Shown here in pieces: positions 12,607 to 25,559 of a DNA stretch of 64,000 bases; position 1 is the first letter of the stretch; every line of letters starts with the position of its first letter. Both the position numbers and the translations under genes were made by a program. The DNA is taken from positions 1 to 64,000 of the forward strand of contig QLIY01000939.1 of NCBI GenBank assembly GCA_003260075.1. The letters are read 5' to 3'. This DNA comes from Phallusia mammillata. Taxonomy: Eukaryota > Chordata > Ascidiacea > Phlebobranchia > Ascidiidae. The notes beneath the pieces were generated by a model that worked only from the letters and a program-made list of their open reading frames with translations, did not search any database and had not been told where the DNA came from.

Positions 12607-15579
12607 TCATTCAAATTCCATCATTGCTTGACTTTCAACAAGGGATTCTTTGGACAAGCGAGCTGTGATTAAGAAAAGGCAAAATATATTACTCAAACCA
12701 AACTTTCCGGATTTAATAAGGCACTGTAGGGATTGCGCCAAAACCTCTGCTACAGTTTGAGAAGCCAATTTACAGCCAATTTTTGTCCCACCTAATGCTT
12801 GTGTAAAAAGAAAAGGTGAATTTTTAAATTGAAGAACAAAACACGTACTCATTGCTGTAAGCTTCTTTTGATCACCAACAAAACAATCTTTTAAATCGCA
12901 CTTTTCCCCGATAACCACGTCATCGCATAAAATGCAACCGTTTAAATTGCTCCTGCAAATAACATAAATTTGTGAAAAAGGGTGAAAATTACACAACTTT
13001 ACCTGATCAGCCTAATAAATTTCTTTAATTTAACTCACCCATTGTCAATGTGAACACGATCCATTATGACACAATTCGACAATCGTACACCAGAACCAAT
13101 CGTGCAATTTCGACCAACGATTGTTCGCTTCACAGATGTACGCTCTGCTATTTCCGTTCTTTCGCCAACCAAACAATCTGCTCCAACCTGATATCAACGC
13201 AATGTTTACATTTTAAAAAAGCAGATATTGCCAATAAAAACCTGTGATTTTTCGTCTACTCTACTGGATGGGTGAACTCGGGTTTGGATGTTCAAAAACG
13301 TCGAATCTGGTTTGGAAACCTATAAAGCAAAATTTGGAAATTCAAATACCCTCTAAATATAAAAAGCTATTTCTTTTAGAAACTAAAAATCAGTGGAATC
13401 ACAGTGAGTCAAGCAATTTAAAGTTAAGCACAAACATTTAGCAGTTGTTCATGAATCGACGAACTGACTGTCCGAAACAAAAAGACAAAGCAAAATCTTC
13501 GCTTATGAAAACACACAACTTACAACTCTATTGGCTTCCATGTACAGCGAAATGTTGTTTGCATTCATACATAGACCTTCTTCATATATATAAGCATAAC
13601 AAGTAATGCTTTTAGAATTCACTTTGCGTTCATGCGGAGCAAGCGTGAGATCATAAATAAAATCTTTTTCACTATCTTCATCAACATATGAAAAGATATC
13701 TGAAAACAAAATGATGTTCACATTACCAGCAAATCAGAAAACCAAAAGTTAGTTTGTCTAAAAAAGGTGCAAGCAAGTAACTTTTATGATTTGTTACAAA
13801 ATACAATTAGAGAAACATTTTTGAATTTTATCCGTAGTCGTATACTGCTACGAATATTCATTTTAAAAAAATCCCACCATGTCAACTTTGAAATAAAAAC
13901 ACTGTCTGTGCAAATCATATATTTACTTCCTTTCGTAAAATAATACTTAGCAATTGAATTGAACTGTAAAGTCTGCAATATCATATTTGCCATTTTTAGT
14001 ATGTTATATTACACCCATTATTACCATTAACATCCATTTTTATGTTTGTTTCTCCTTCCCCTGTACCATTCTGAAACCTGTTGGACTTTGCAAATTGTTT
14101 TTGCACAACATAGGGAAGTACCTCACTTCGCAAAGAACTTCTCATTCTAAATAATAAAACAACAGCAATGAGGTTTATATAAAATTATGAACTTTTGCTT
14201 TTGTACAAATTACTTGTTGTGTGTAAGGTAGTTAATCATCCACTTTTTAAAAAGATAAACATGTGTATCATGAAGGTCAGTTCTGACTTGAAATTTTGGG
14301 AACTCTCTCATCAATGACTGGTTTACAGGTAACAAATCATCCTAAAAGGCAATATTTGCATGTTACTAGTATTATTTACTAGTTCTTTAAATCCTGCTTT
14401 AAACCAGTAATAAAATGACAGGTTTCAGCTTATCTTTAAAGTATATATATCTAATGCCACTTTACTGACTTCTAAATCCGCTTCATTTAGGAGAAACAAA
14501 ACGCGTTGGTTTAATCTTTCAGTCGGACATAGTCCAATAAATTCTCTTTGCTTTTGTTGTCCTAAAAAATATCAAGTAAGGAAAGACTTACATGAAGACA
14601 TCTTAAATAAATTGCAGAAACTTCAGACAAAAATGTATGCACCTTTCTTTTTTTGTTTGACCCCAGGAATATTTTCAATGTCAGCTTTGGCAGGACACAA
14701 TAACATAGTGACAGAAGAATCATGAAGTCTGTGAACATCTGCCAGACGGTGAAATGGTAAATCCGTAATGAGATCACAACTCAAAACTACAACATCTGAC
14801 TGCATGAAAAAACTGCTGTAAGTCTTTACCCAGGCAACAGCCTTTAATGCCATTGATGCTATATACATGTTTGGAATGTTTTGACATAACAAACGATTTG
14901 TTGCCAAATTAAAAAAAACAGTTGCGAGCATATTACATAAAATATGTTTAGTATTACTGTGTGTGAACTATTCAGTTACTGGCTTGATTCGGCTTATCTC
15001 TTTGGCATGCACTCATATTACCAGTCTGACTTCTGCCTTTTAAACATTTAGGTAGTAAACGTAAACAAAAAAGTTTTATTTACATATTGCATCATGTTAC
15101 AAGTTCCCTACAACAACAGTTTTTTTATTTTTCATTCATGCTGTTGACTTAGTTTAAACAAACAAGAAGAGTTTTATTTTACCTCTGACCTAATGACTCA
15201 CCTTAATTAGGTCTTTAATAAGGCACAAGGAGTCAACAGTGTCCAAATCAGATTCTTCAGAAATTCCAATTACTTTTGTTATCATGTTAAATTCTTTAAG
15301 TACAAGTTCCATGTGCGTCTTTACACAATTTAGGGTAATGATGATGGCTTCTATACACAAAAACATAAAAAAACATTTATGTTTGCACATTTAAAAACCA
15401 TCAGTATGTGGTTAAACTGTTAACAAACCAGAAAATCCAGCTCCTTCCAACATGTTAATGGTGTACCAGATAAGAGGCTTGTTGCCAACAAGAACAAAAG
15501 GTTTAGGTCTCAATCCTTGTGTCAAATCCAACATGTGACTTCCACGGCCACCAGCCATTACAACAGCTTGTAACTCCAT
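12607..15579 (-). CDS. EIF2B3: Translation initiation factor eIF2B subunit gamma, 11 exons, complete
   Basis: Gamma subunit of the eIF2B guanine-nucleotide exchange factor that recycles eIF2-GDP, acting with epsilon in the catalytic half of the complex. Exons from 5' to 3' (complement): 15429-15579, 15202-15350, 14643-14799, 14470-14561, 14214-14341, 14025-14146, 13524-13699, 13242-13319, 13039-13187, 12849-12952, 12607-12662. Phases are consistent throughout and give 453 residues, against 452 in human. The N-terminal nucleotidyltransferase-like domain begins [14 protein letters not shown] and has [25 protein letters not shown] and EFIGL...[15 protein letters not shown]...LYMEANR leads into the C-terminal hexapeptide-repeat helix ([22 protein letters not shown]), ending at MMEFE. 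Exon 4 uses a weak donor (GAA|GTCAGT), chosen because it alone keeps frame. The start replaces an upstream in-frame Met because MELQAVVM matches the family N-terminus. Confidence 0.95.
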
Positions 15580-16480
15580 CTTAATGGTACCTATTACCTT
15601 TTCTAAGTGAAATAATAACATTTATTGAAATGAATACATGATTGTCAACATACGAAATTTAACACACACATACAAATGATAAACCCTTAACTTTTCGCTG
15701 TTGGTGCAGTAAATCGAAATGGAGATTTTTTTCAAGTGCAGACTAATATCGCTAGAACAACCAACTTTTCTTCATATTGTTTATACACTGACTCAAATAA
15801 AGCCTAGCACATGCTATGGTCACTTTCACTTGGTGTAACACCGCACATGGAGACAAAAAGCTTACTGTTACATACCCAATCAACCGTAACAGATATTTTA
15901 CCTCGGGAAGTACCCACTTGTGCAACCGCACAAAATGCAAGAAACCAATACTGTTGAAAAAAGCTACTGCAAATATTATTTGGTGCTTGTTTAAAAAAAA
16001 TTGCCTGCCATGCGTGATAACGACACTGTTTCTGTGTTTGGTAGACTATAAGTTCAATCTGGATCAACATGTTTTGGAATATATGTTTACAAATTATTTG
16101 ACGTGCCATGGGTTTCCCATCTCGCTACACGAGTCAAGCGTGGAAAATAGACTATAACAAAAGCAAAGCAAAATGATGTAATGCATATTTTAAATGTGTA
16201 AGTAATGCACATTTTAAATGTTTAAGTAGGCCTACTGAGGAAAGATGCGTAGAATATAATATATAATCCAAAAGTGTATCCAATCGAGTCTGATTGGTTT
16301 ATTTTAATGTGGAGCACGTAAATACCCATTCCGGCACGTTCAAATTTTTGGCATTTTGGTATGGTAAGTCTGTCATTGCAACGAAGCAGCAAACGGTATA
16401 AAAATTTAAAGATTGGGGAATCCCCTAATGCAAGACGATCAACCCGTTTGACGTATGTTTTTGCAGTTTGCTGCAGAGGA
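15580..16480. promoter_or_regulatory. Divergent intergenic region between EIF2B3 and the small + strand gene
   Basis: About 900 bp separates the EIF2B3 start (reading left) from the small gene at 16481 (reading right), so both promoters must lie here or share it. No recognisable element or repeat stands out beyond a short near-repeat at 16180-16225 (gcatattttaaatgt, then gcacattttaaatgt). Confidence 0.35.
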
Positions 16481-17124
16481 ATGGGTTCGTCAATGACTTG
16501 GTCGGAGTTCGAGTCTGAAATAAAGCAAGGAAGGTCAGTTAAAAGCTTGTTGCAAAATGATTCTGAAACAAATAGCAAAAATGAACCAGGTGAGTTGGCT
16601 TTTCGTAATTTGTCACAGATATAAGAGTTGTTGTTTAATAATGTTGAAATAGAATTAAAAAAAAGTAACCATAAGCCAAAAAACTAATTTGTATACCACC
16701 ATACACATTTTATGATTTATAATTGTATGCTGAAACAACATTACTTTGTCTTGCAGTACATAAACATGAAATGAAAGTAAAGATTGGACAGAATGATTTT
16801 ATTGTGAGTCCAATGATGCCAACATACAAAGAACTTGTAAAAAACTTTGATGACAATTCAGAGATGATTATTCCAGATCCTGAAATTCCAATTGGAGATT
16901 TATTACCAATGTAATATTTTGCTTTTACATATCTATTGTAAACATTCTGAGCAAAAACATTAATGTCAGTATTTGCATGTTAAACAACACATTGTTATGG
17001 CATGTTTTCAGAAAGATAGATCAAATTCAGTTTACCTTTAATAACATTAGTAAATTACAACGCTGTATTTGTTCACAGGCAACCAAACTTAAAAACACAA
17101 AATCCAAAACAACAAAATCAATGA
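16481..17124 (+). CDS. Small unrecognised protein, three exons
   Basis: Exons 16481-16589, 16757-16910 and 17079-17124 join in phase to give 102 residues. Sites are canonical (CCAG|GTGAGT, TTGCAG, CCAAT|GTAATA, TTCACAG). The start (GAGGAATGG) gives MGSSMTWSEFESEIKQGRSV. A longer frame extends 40 residues upstream but contains splice-acceptor-like tracts, so the internal Met is preferred. The middle has IGQNDFIVSPMMPTYKEL and an acidic, proline-rich stretch (MIIPDPEIPIGDLLP); the tail is Gln/Asn/Lys-rich. There are no membrane segments and no zinc motif. It ends 194 bp before the thioesterase start on the same strand, but frames do not connect. Clean splicing makes a real gene likely; the family is unknown to me. 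Confidence 0.6.
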
Positions 17125-17317
17125 TGGTGACAGCTGACAGGAACAAAAGTAGCTTTTAATTGAAAAACACGAATTTAATAAGAAGAATCAGCTTCATCTA
17201 AACCTGAAGAAAATTTGTTGATAAAATGAGATCAGCTTTGTCCGCTCTACATACAAAATATAACGCAAACAATATGTTTGATTATTATATTGTGTGCATT
17301 TGAAATTTTTAGGAAGT

Positions 17318-18790
17318 ATGAGACCTTTTAGAAATCTGTTTTATTTGGGTAAATATTGTAATAAACTGTCTGTGGACATCAGGATGCAGTCAAATTTTTC
17401 AAAATACAGGTAAGTAACAAATCTATTTTTGAATGTATCTTGTATCTAGCATCTTAATGTATCTTGTTTTGTTTCAGGTATTTTCTTCCCATCCAAACAA
17501 GATGTGCTGACAACGACTACTATGGCCACGTCAACAACTCCCAGTATCACTTCTATTGTGATACAGTTGTTAACACGTATCTAATTTGGTACATATAATA
17601 GATTAATTTATTGTTAATTTTTCACGGGTAATGTCATATTCTAGGATTCCACATACAAAAATATCATTAATGCTGTTAATGTATACACAGTAATCTTTAA
17701 CATCTAATAAAAGAAGATTTTACAGCCACTTTTTATTTTGAGCATGATGGCTGTAGTTCGGGCACAGTATGACTGCAGGAAAAAACAATCACCATACTTC
17801 ATTTAATATTGGCTATGTGGCATCAGTTGCAACCCAATTGTTATTTTATTTATGACTGTTAAAATTATTGTGATAATTTGATTCATCATGTCATTATTCA
17901 ATATTTTTAATTGGTGGGGTCCTGCTAAACTTTTCCAGTGCAAAAAGGATGCTGTGGCAATACTGCAGCTTTAAACCATAGCCTTGTGAAAATATGTTTT
18001 TTCGGACACAAACCACAGGCATATTTTATGTAATAAATCCATCTTCCAAATTAAAATGTTGTAGATAAGGTGACAAGAATCAGACAAACCAGTGTGAGTA
18101 AGCTGGCCTGTTTGTTCCTTAATGAAGTTTGTAAACTGTAATATGTATATTTATCCCCACACTTTGTGTTGCATTTTGTTAATGACAAGCAAAAGTTTTT
18201 GTGCAGGTATTGTGGATTGAGCACTGACAGAGTGAACACAACTGCTTTAGCTTACATGATCCAAACCCAATGCATTTACAAGTAGGTATATGTTTATGTA
18301 AAGTCAGATTGTTTTGTTAATATTTCCTGAGTGATATTTAGGCTTTGTTTTTTATATTTTTCGCCAAACTTTATTTCCTTAAGAGTTTTCAAAACTTTGT
18401 ATCAGGAAACCCTTCATATTTCCTCAAGTAATCTTAGCCGGACTAGGAGTAAAGAAGGTTGGAAAGTCAAGTGTCCACTATGAAGTAGCATTTTTTGAAC
18501 CCAAAATCGACTACAATATTGCAATGGAAGAAAAAAGGCATGCAGAATCAAATAACCATGACCCTTTGTTGATCTTGGGAATAGGCTCCCAGGGTCTTTT
18601 GGTTACTGAAAATAAAGTTGATGTCTTAAAGGACATGGAAAGGCATTATCACACTGAACCAAGTGTCACTGGTTTTCCAGTACATGTATTTGTAGATCCA
18701 AAAACACAAAGACCGTTGAAGTGCCTTCCAAATCACCTAGCTTCTGGATTAGACAAAGTTTTCATGATGGATAAAGCAAGTAAACTTTAA
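17318..18790 (+). CDS. Hotdog-fold acyl-CoA thioesterase, four exons, complete
   Basis: Predicted to hydrolyse acyl-CoA thioesters; belongs to the 4HBT/YbgC-like hotdog superfamily. Exons 17318-17409, 17478-17588, 18207-18281 and 18406-18790 join in phase to 220 residues. Exon 2 holds the active-site signature TRCADNDYYGHVNNSQY, with the Asp and the GHVNN helix start typical of the superfamily. The C-terminal part has GKSSVHYEVAFFEP (a core beta strand) and GFPVHVFVDPKTQRPL, a typical family ending. The first 30 residues are basic and rich in Phe/Leu/Tyr with a single acidic residue (MRPFRNLFYLGKYCNKL...), compatible with mitochondrial import, which is an inference. Substrate chain length cannot be read from sequence. 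It converges on TAMM41, 308 bp downstream on the opposite strand. Confidence 0.85.
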
Positions 18791-19098
18791 TTTACCGTAT
18801 AATAAGAACAAATTGGCACTTAATTTTTGGAGTTTTAATGGTCATAGCGCAGATGGTGGCAATTTTAACTTTTTCATGTGTTGCACACACATTATACAGG
18901 CTCAGAACAGTAATTTGTATGAGGTATTGCTGTGTATAAGTGGAGCATGAAACTGTTGATATGTTTAATAATACATAGCCATTTATCACAAATTTTATAC
19001 GACATGGCTGCTACACTGCAAGTACTTCATATGTATTGGGTTTTACCAAAAGTTTTATCTAACACGAAGAAATACGTAAAAATTGGCGACGTTTTAAT

Positions 19099-20235
19099 CT
19101 AAATTGTTTTGGATACTGGTCTTTTGAAGGACATACTTGCCACCATTTTCTTAATTTTGTTAGCACTGTATTTAATTGATGTCCAAGGTCCTGCTGTTAA
19201 AATGCCCTTTAAGCTTTGACCTTTGCTTTGTCGTTGAACAATATTTGTCACAGCTTGTTGCACAACATCTGCACTGTCTGGATATCTTGCAACACTTTTA
19301 AGAATTTCTTCCACATCACGAATGTGTTTGGCTTGAATGTCAAATATACGACAGACTTGCAGTTGTACAGTGATAGGAAGGCGCTTTAAATGATTATGTT
19401 GAACTGTTGGAGATTTGTCTTGGTCAATGATTCCACTGTTTCGTTTCCAGTAAATGAAACTTTGTGATGATGGTGATTGACTAAAAGATGTCTCACAGAT
19501 GCCCTCTAGCACTGGGTAATACAGTTGTTGAAATCTCTCATAATTAGACTGAACAATTTTGGCAACTTTCTTTTTGTCTTCACCGAATGTCATTCGAAAG
19601 TCCCCCATGTAGGACAAACCAGTAATGGTTTCAAAAAGTTCCCTTTCACTAAAGGTTTCAGGTAAAATTATTAGTGAAGTTAGAACAGCACCAATAAGGT
19701 TTGTTTTCAGACCTGCAAGCAGTTCTGGTGAATTTTCAAAGTTATGGTGGGCAATATGTACAGGTTTATGAAGACGTCCAGCAATATAGAGCTTATCCCA
19801 TGTGGTAAGATCTTTTACCAAACAATCTTTAGCAACAACACCGTATTTTAACGTTCTTCCCAGCATGTGAATGTTTGTGTTGTAATATACTGAGGCACCA
19901 TAGTTCTGCATTACATTTGTTATGCGTTCAACACCAGCATTTCTCATAATTGCCGAGTAATGTGTTCGATTTCTTTGCAAATTTTCACTATGCCACTTTT
20001 TAGCATCATCAACCACAAAAACAAAGTCTAACATATTGCTTGTGGGAGATTCACCCGCAGTTTGAGGAAATACTCCTGACCCATATGAAAACACTAAACT
20101 CATATTTCCAGGAAAACATTTTAGTATTCTAGAGTAAAATGATTCTTTGCCATTTAAAGTTACTTCAGTCTTCATCAACTGTAAAACCCTGTTAAGTCGC
20201 ATGGCTTTGTTCTGAAATTGACAAAAAAATGCCAC
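19099..20235 (-). CDS. TAMM41: Mitochondrial phosphatidate cytidylyltransferase TAM41, single exon
   Basis: Makes CDP-diacylglycerol from phosphatidic acid and CTP at the matrix side of the inner mitochondrial membrane, the first step toward cardiolipin. One uninterrupted frame of 378 residues. The nucleotidyltransferase signature is clear: FSYGSGVFPQ at 49-58 and MLDFVFVVDD at 68-77 with the metal-binding acidic residues, followed by NYGASVYYN, LKYGVV, WDKLYIAGRLHKPV, LSYMGDFRM and GEDKKKV, all conserved in the family. The C-terminus is basic (IKKMVASMSFKRPVSK). Length is somewhat above the human protein. The start is either this Met or Met12 (MRLNRVLQLM), which gives a more typical N-terminus. 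Having no intron is unusual beside its many-exon neighbours and suggests either ancestral intron loss or a retained functional retrocopy. Confidence 0.93.
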   Translation of the reverse strand: MAFFCQFQNKAMRLNRVLQLMKTEVTLNGKESFYSRILKCFPGNMSLVFSYGSGVFPQTAGESPTSNMLDFVFVVDDAKKWHSENLQRNRTHYSAIMRNAGVERITNVMQNYGASVYYNTNIHMLGRTLKYGVVAKDCLVKDLTTWDKLYIAGRLHKPVHIAHHNFENSPELLAGLKTNLIGAVLTSLIILPETFSERELFETITGLSYMGDFRMTFGEDKKKVAKIVQSNYERFQQLYYPVLEGICETSFSQSPSSQSFIYWKRNSGIIDQDKSPTVQHNHLKRLPITVQLQVCRIFDIQAKHIRDVEEILKSVARYPDSADVVQQAVTNIVQRQSKGQSLKGILTAGPWTSIKYSANKIKKMVASMSFKRPVSKTI

Positions 20236-22590
20236 CTTTTGTTGTGCTTAGGCTTTTATTATGTGAAAGTAGTACTATGTGTAATCAGTTTTTGTTAAAA
20301 ACATCTTTATTTCGCATGTTGAAATATAGAACTCTTTTTTTTGCAAAAAATAATTAAATGGCAACTCAGTTAAAATAATGGTAAGTAAACTAAGTATTAA
20401 ACCTTATGCCATGGAAAAATCTATGTCACTTTCTGTGGAACGACGCAACAGTTATTGAGTTACAATTTATCTCACACTTCTTTGAACTTGTATTGCAATT
20501 TCTAACAAGCATTTGGTACTAAACACAAGCACGATCCTGGCAAACCACGCAATATTTTTGTTTTAGAACACCGTATGTAACTGCATGTTACCCATGTGAT
20601 GATGAGCTAGACAGCTACCAACACAAAGTAGAGGAGCTACTACACAATTTTCAAAAGACGGCGCAACGGAGCACAGGCTTTTACTTTGGCAATAATTGCT
20701 GACTCAGCAAATTTCTAAACTGTTTTTTTTTACTCGGAATTTTTGGCATATTGTCACAAAATAACACTAAGTCTAAATCCTGATGATAATAAACAACTAT
20801 CACCGCAAAACGCAACTAAACCAATCAAAACTTATAAAAAACACCAACATAAGCTTTTTTTCTGTTTTATCAAAACAATATTGAAAGCAAAAAAACTCCG
20901 GGTCCGGCACCTGCTTCTGCGGATCTGATAAAATTAAATTCCGGCTCCGGCAAATATTACACCTCTTCTGTATTACAATAACACTGTATTAACGTGCTAA
21001 AAACCTCGGATAATTCGGAACCGATTGCCCCCCAAAAAATTATCTGGATAAACTGATATAAGTTTAGTTTTTTTCACAACTTTGTCTGACAACTAAAAAA
21101 CAAATTTGTCGACACAGACTGCGTTGGACCACAAATTCTGATTGAGATTTCAATATTCATCGATCAAGATTTCAATATTCGCCGATCGAGATTCAAAATT
21201 CGCCAAACTGCATTTTAATGTCCACCGATTTCAATTTTCCCCGTCGGGGTTTCAATATTCGGCGGTTTTGGAGACCAACTCAAAGTTTCACCCAGTATTG
21301 CAGTGTAAAGTTTTAATTTGATCCAATTAGCAAATTAAAAGTGATAAGCGCCCATGTTCAATGTTTAAACAAGTGGCTCCCCAAGTCCCCACCTTTTTGT
21401 AGTCACGGGCCCCTTTTATAAATCTTGTAGGTCTGCAGACCCCTGACGTAACTTACCGCACGTCTTTCTATGTTTTACGTTTCTTGCATTATGCGTTATT
21501 TCGCTTTTCAAGCATTTTGGTCCACCTTCACAGCCCTTTATCAATAAGCCTAGGTCGCTGTACTGAAGCAGTTAGTGCAACAAAGCGATACATTTTCTGG
21601 CATATAAAACTTGACACAACGCTTGCGCAGAGAATTTTATTGTCCATGTATGTTATGACGTCACAATCACAATGGGTGGAAACAATCACTAAAAAGTAAT
21701 CAATTAGTCTTGGCCAAAAGGTATGTGATAAACAATTTGCCCTATGTTTCTTGTGTGCCAGTTATTGCCGATTTCTATTGATTCACAATTTCCTCACTAC
21801 AATTTGTGTTGTGATCTGTTGCGTTGTGTGACGTAATAATTGACTGCCAGTTTTGTGTGACAACAACGGGGTTTACTTCTTTTCGTTGCTGACTTCCCTG
21901 GAGCACGGTGCTGCGTCGGTTGTATTGGAAAAGCCTTTAATGGCGTGTTGACGATTATTTGTGAGTCACTTTGTACATATGTGTTTAATGACTTCAAAAT
22001 GTGAATTATTATAATGAATGCGAACTCAACTGCAATAACCTAAAATGTCATTTTGCTTTGTAATAGTTGTGCTATATGTGTAGTTAAGTTTAAACAATGT
22101 GCTTAAGTTGCATTTTGTTTTCGCAATATTCCTGTTTTATCCTCACGTGAAGCGTGACTTGTGCTATCGCCCAACATAGCTTGGTAAGAACTGTGTGTGA
22201 CGTTACAAAGGCGCATACTATTTACTCTCTCCGGTTACCACAACAGTTGGTAAGATTTGTTCTGTATTTCTGCATTTATAGCGCAGTGTGTTAATGTCAT
22301 GCTTTATGCAGAAACCGTTTCCTATCGTTTTCCATCGTCTCCTACCGTCCTCTTGTCCTGTATTTAAAAAAATTATTCGCCGAATAAGATCAGCAAAATA
22401 CCTATTTGTGTGGACTGCTTATTAGAGGCCTTTAGGAATCGCGTTTCAATTCTCCTCGTGTGACGTTTCGCGCTAGAACCGGGGCGCGTTCACTGCACGT
22501 TACACCCTTGTATGCAGGATTGTGAAAACGGTTTGGAAACTTAACAACATTTTACTGTTGGTCAATGGACTAAAAATTTTTGCCTCAACT

Positions 22591-22624
22591 GACCCCCCAA
22601 CCCCATGCAGGTTGGGAACCACTG
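22591..22624. mobile_element. Right end of a hAT-type MITE
   Basis: GCAGGTTGGGAACCACTG at 22607-22624 is the reverse complement of the common hAT terminus CAGTGGTTCCCAACC. The matching left end was not found nearby, so this is a fragment. Confidence 0.4.
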
Positions 22625-24410
22625 GTTTAAACGGACGACCTCGTATAGCACCAATTACCTTCAGAAAACGAAAGGTTTATCATAAATTTAAACGGTTTTT
22701 ACTGACCCACCTAAAATTAAACCCAGTACTACACGACAAAGTTCCACACGAAACATTTATGTTACGGTTATGTTTTGTGCATATATACAGACCATAATTA
22801 TTGGAATTTGTGTTGTGCTATGGTTGTAAAGAAGTGCTTGTTCGTTGCGATCACATAAAGTAGGCTATGTCCGAATATGTCGAACTTATTCGAATGGACT
22901 TCTAAATGGTTAGTTAAACGGAAAGCTGATCATAGAAGAATCAAAAATCTTAAACCCAAACCTAAAATTGAGTTGAGAAATCGCGTTCATACGTAATAAT
23001 GCTTATTGTCGTCGCATGCGCAGGTAAGCAATTTTGCACGCATCACACATGCAATATAACAGCAGATAATTGCCGCAATGCAGTGACGTCATTATACACA
23101 TTGACATAATTTTGCAGTGACAAACTGTCCATTTGTAAATACGAAAGAGGTATCGAAAAAACACAACATGTTACTTGCGTGCTAAACCAGTAGCACAGCA
23201 ATTCACGTAACATTCCTTGCGGACAGACAGCAATGAAAAGTATATCGCAAAACCACAAGTCAACATAATTCACAAATAAACATTTGGCTGACCAAACATT
23301 GGACATACATTTTCCTAACGGTCGTGTATACTCTGAACGGTCGACCTGCAAAGCTGAGCCTCACGAATGGGCCCGTTACGTTGGAACACGCCCCGCCCTT
23401 TTCTACACACATCACACTTCCCGAATCTTGTGTAATAATCCACGGCAGCAACCACAACGTCGTACACAATCAGGAACGGACGAAAACGGGAACGAAAACG
23501 GTTTCTAAACAAGGAAACGAAACACACTGACCTATGTAAACGCCCAAAAATGCCGTTTAAATGACCCAAATACCAACTATCAACAGTTGCAAAACGATGA
23601 AACAAACACTACAGGAAAATATAGCATGCTTAGCCTCTTGTATGGGGACACGTGAAAGCCGTAAATTAATTTAGGTCACAAATAAAAATTCAAAAATTAA
23701 ACACTCACCGAAAATGACGGAAAACAGCGTTCTCTTGAAGATTAATTAGTCAGTCGTGACAAACATTTAATTTTGCCTTATGCGTCTTTAAAAATGCAAC
23801 ACAAACAACTTTAAAGTCACCCCACTCGACCACGTTGTACAGTAAATAAACCAATCATTACAACATACAAACAGAAGCCTTCCAATTTTGCCAATCCCGT
23901 TTACATGACGGCCTAATGCGTATTTGGATTCGCTATCTCAATTTGCATCTCTCGTTTTGACATTTTAGAAAAAGCAATGCGAATTCAACTTGTCGAAGGT
24001 TTAATTAGCTCGTATCGTTTGGTTTGAGCGGTGCGCGTTGAACTTGTGGGGTGCTGCATGGTAGCGAAGACTGTGTTGGTAAAGGCTGCTGGGAGAGGGC
24101 TACTATAGTCTCGCTGTTGTTGGTACGGGTTGTCATACCCGTAACAACACTTCTATTATAGCTAGCTTTTAGAATGGATAATTAAAGGCTTAGGCGGGCT
24201 TCTTGGAATATCTCAGAATGTTCCCTTTTGGTCCAGCTAATTGATAAAAAAAGACATTAGAAAAAATAGACGGAAAACGCAAGAAATCAACAGATTATTT
24301 TCCAATTAAAACTTTCCAGATATAAATTACGAAAGTAGGCAGCTAGTTGCAGTACTTCACATAATGCCCAACAGCCCTAAAACGTCTTGTTTAGGGCAGA
24401 TTGTCTATTG

Positions 24411-24609
24411 CAGGCGGTTCTTAACCGGGGGTGCGAGAATTGTTCCTAGGGGGTGCGTGGATGCTGAATCATTAAGGTTGGTTAGGTCTATTCTATTTAA
24501 GCAATTACAGAAGGGGGAGCGAAAGATGGTTGGTGATTTGAAAGGGGGTGCGAAAATTGTTTGGTGAGTTGAAAGGGGTGCAGCAAGGAAAAAAGGTTAA
24601 GAACCACTG
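24411..24609. mobile_element. Complete hAT-type MITE with perfect 8-bp target duplication
   Basis: Starts CAGGCGGTTCTTAACCGGGG and ends AAAGGTTAAGAACCACTG. Both sides carry the identical 8-mer gtctattg (24403-24410 and 24610-24617), the hAT target-site length. The 199-bp interior repeats the phrase GGGGGTGCGAAAATTGTT with variations and codes for nothing. Confidence 0.88.
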
Positions 24610-25559
24610 GTCTATTGTGTATATCTTTCTTATCATAGGCCTCTCAACTAAACTTCCGGGCCTAAACCGGCTTATCAAAAACGATTCGGGTTCGGACTCA
24701 TAAATCGTGTGTTATCTCGACAACCATAAATCAGGTACTGTTAGGAATCGACCCCAACTAAACTGCTACAGACTGGATAAAGATTGCTCATTGCAATGGA
24801 TAGTTTGAAGTCATAGGCCTACTTATTATTGCGTAAGTATCTTTTTTTGAAGATTTTTACAATTTAAGTCCTTAGCGGTCTGACTTTAGTCCGATCAAAA
24901 AGACGATGTTTAAATGTTAGTTTCTGACAGATAATTTGATTATGGTTTAGTTAGGTTTGAGCTAAGGTGGTATTCTATGAGTTTTTATGAAACCTGGCCA
25001 CTGACATTACATTATTGCTAGCGATAGTTTGCCGAAATGGAGAGAGTGGCCTGACAGTACCGACTGTTAGATTGTGGCAACTGGCGATTGGGGTCGAAGT
25101 TTGATGTTGTGAGTCACACAACTTGTGACGATAAAAAATTACAAAGTTCATGCAATCACGGGGCAAATCGAATATAAGTATGTATGATTCAAACATACCA
25201 ACCACACGATTACTGCCGAACAAACTGGCGTAACATAATTATTAGCGATTGGTTTTGCGCAGCTATAGGCTACTCCACGTAGTAAAGTTTTGTGACCAAC
25301 CTGAAAACACTCGTATAGTTCATAAGTTGCAAGCCACAGCGACCACGCAGTATTTAAATGTCGCCTAGTGCTACCGGCATCATTATTTAGGCTACATACG
25401 GAAGATAGCCATCACGGTTGTTACAGGTATATGATGACTGGCCATTGCGGTCACGCAGCTCTGTATTTACAGACTGTTCACAGAGTACGCGCAGTACTTT
25501 CGGACTGGCGACAGCGGTCAATTTATAGACAAGGAACATACGCTGCGTTTACTTTAGCG

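Noticed and set aside
20567..20702. Possible terminal exon on the + strand (reads TPYVTACYPCDDELD and ends FYFGNNC)
   Set aside because: It follows an acceptor-like TTTTAG and has a stop, but no upstream partner exon or known family could be found.
23043..23605. Overlapping frames of 70-100 codons on both strands
   Set aside because: No known motif, no splice structure and mutual overlap; consistent with chance open frames.
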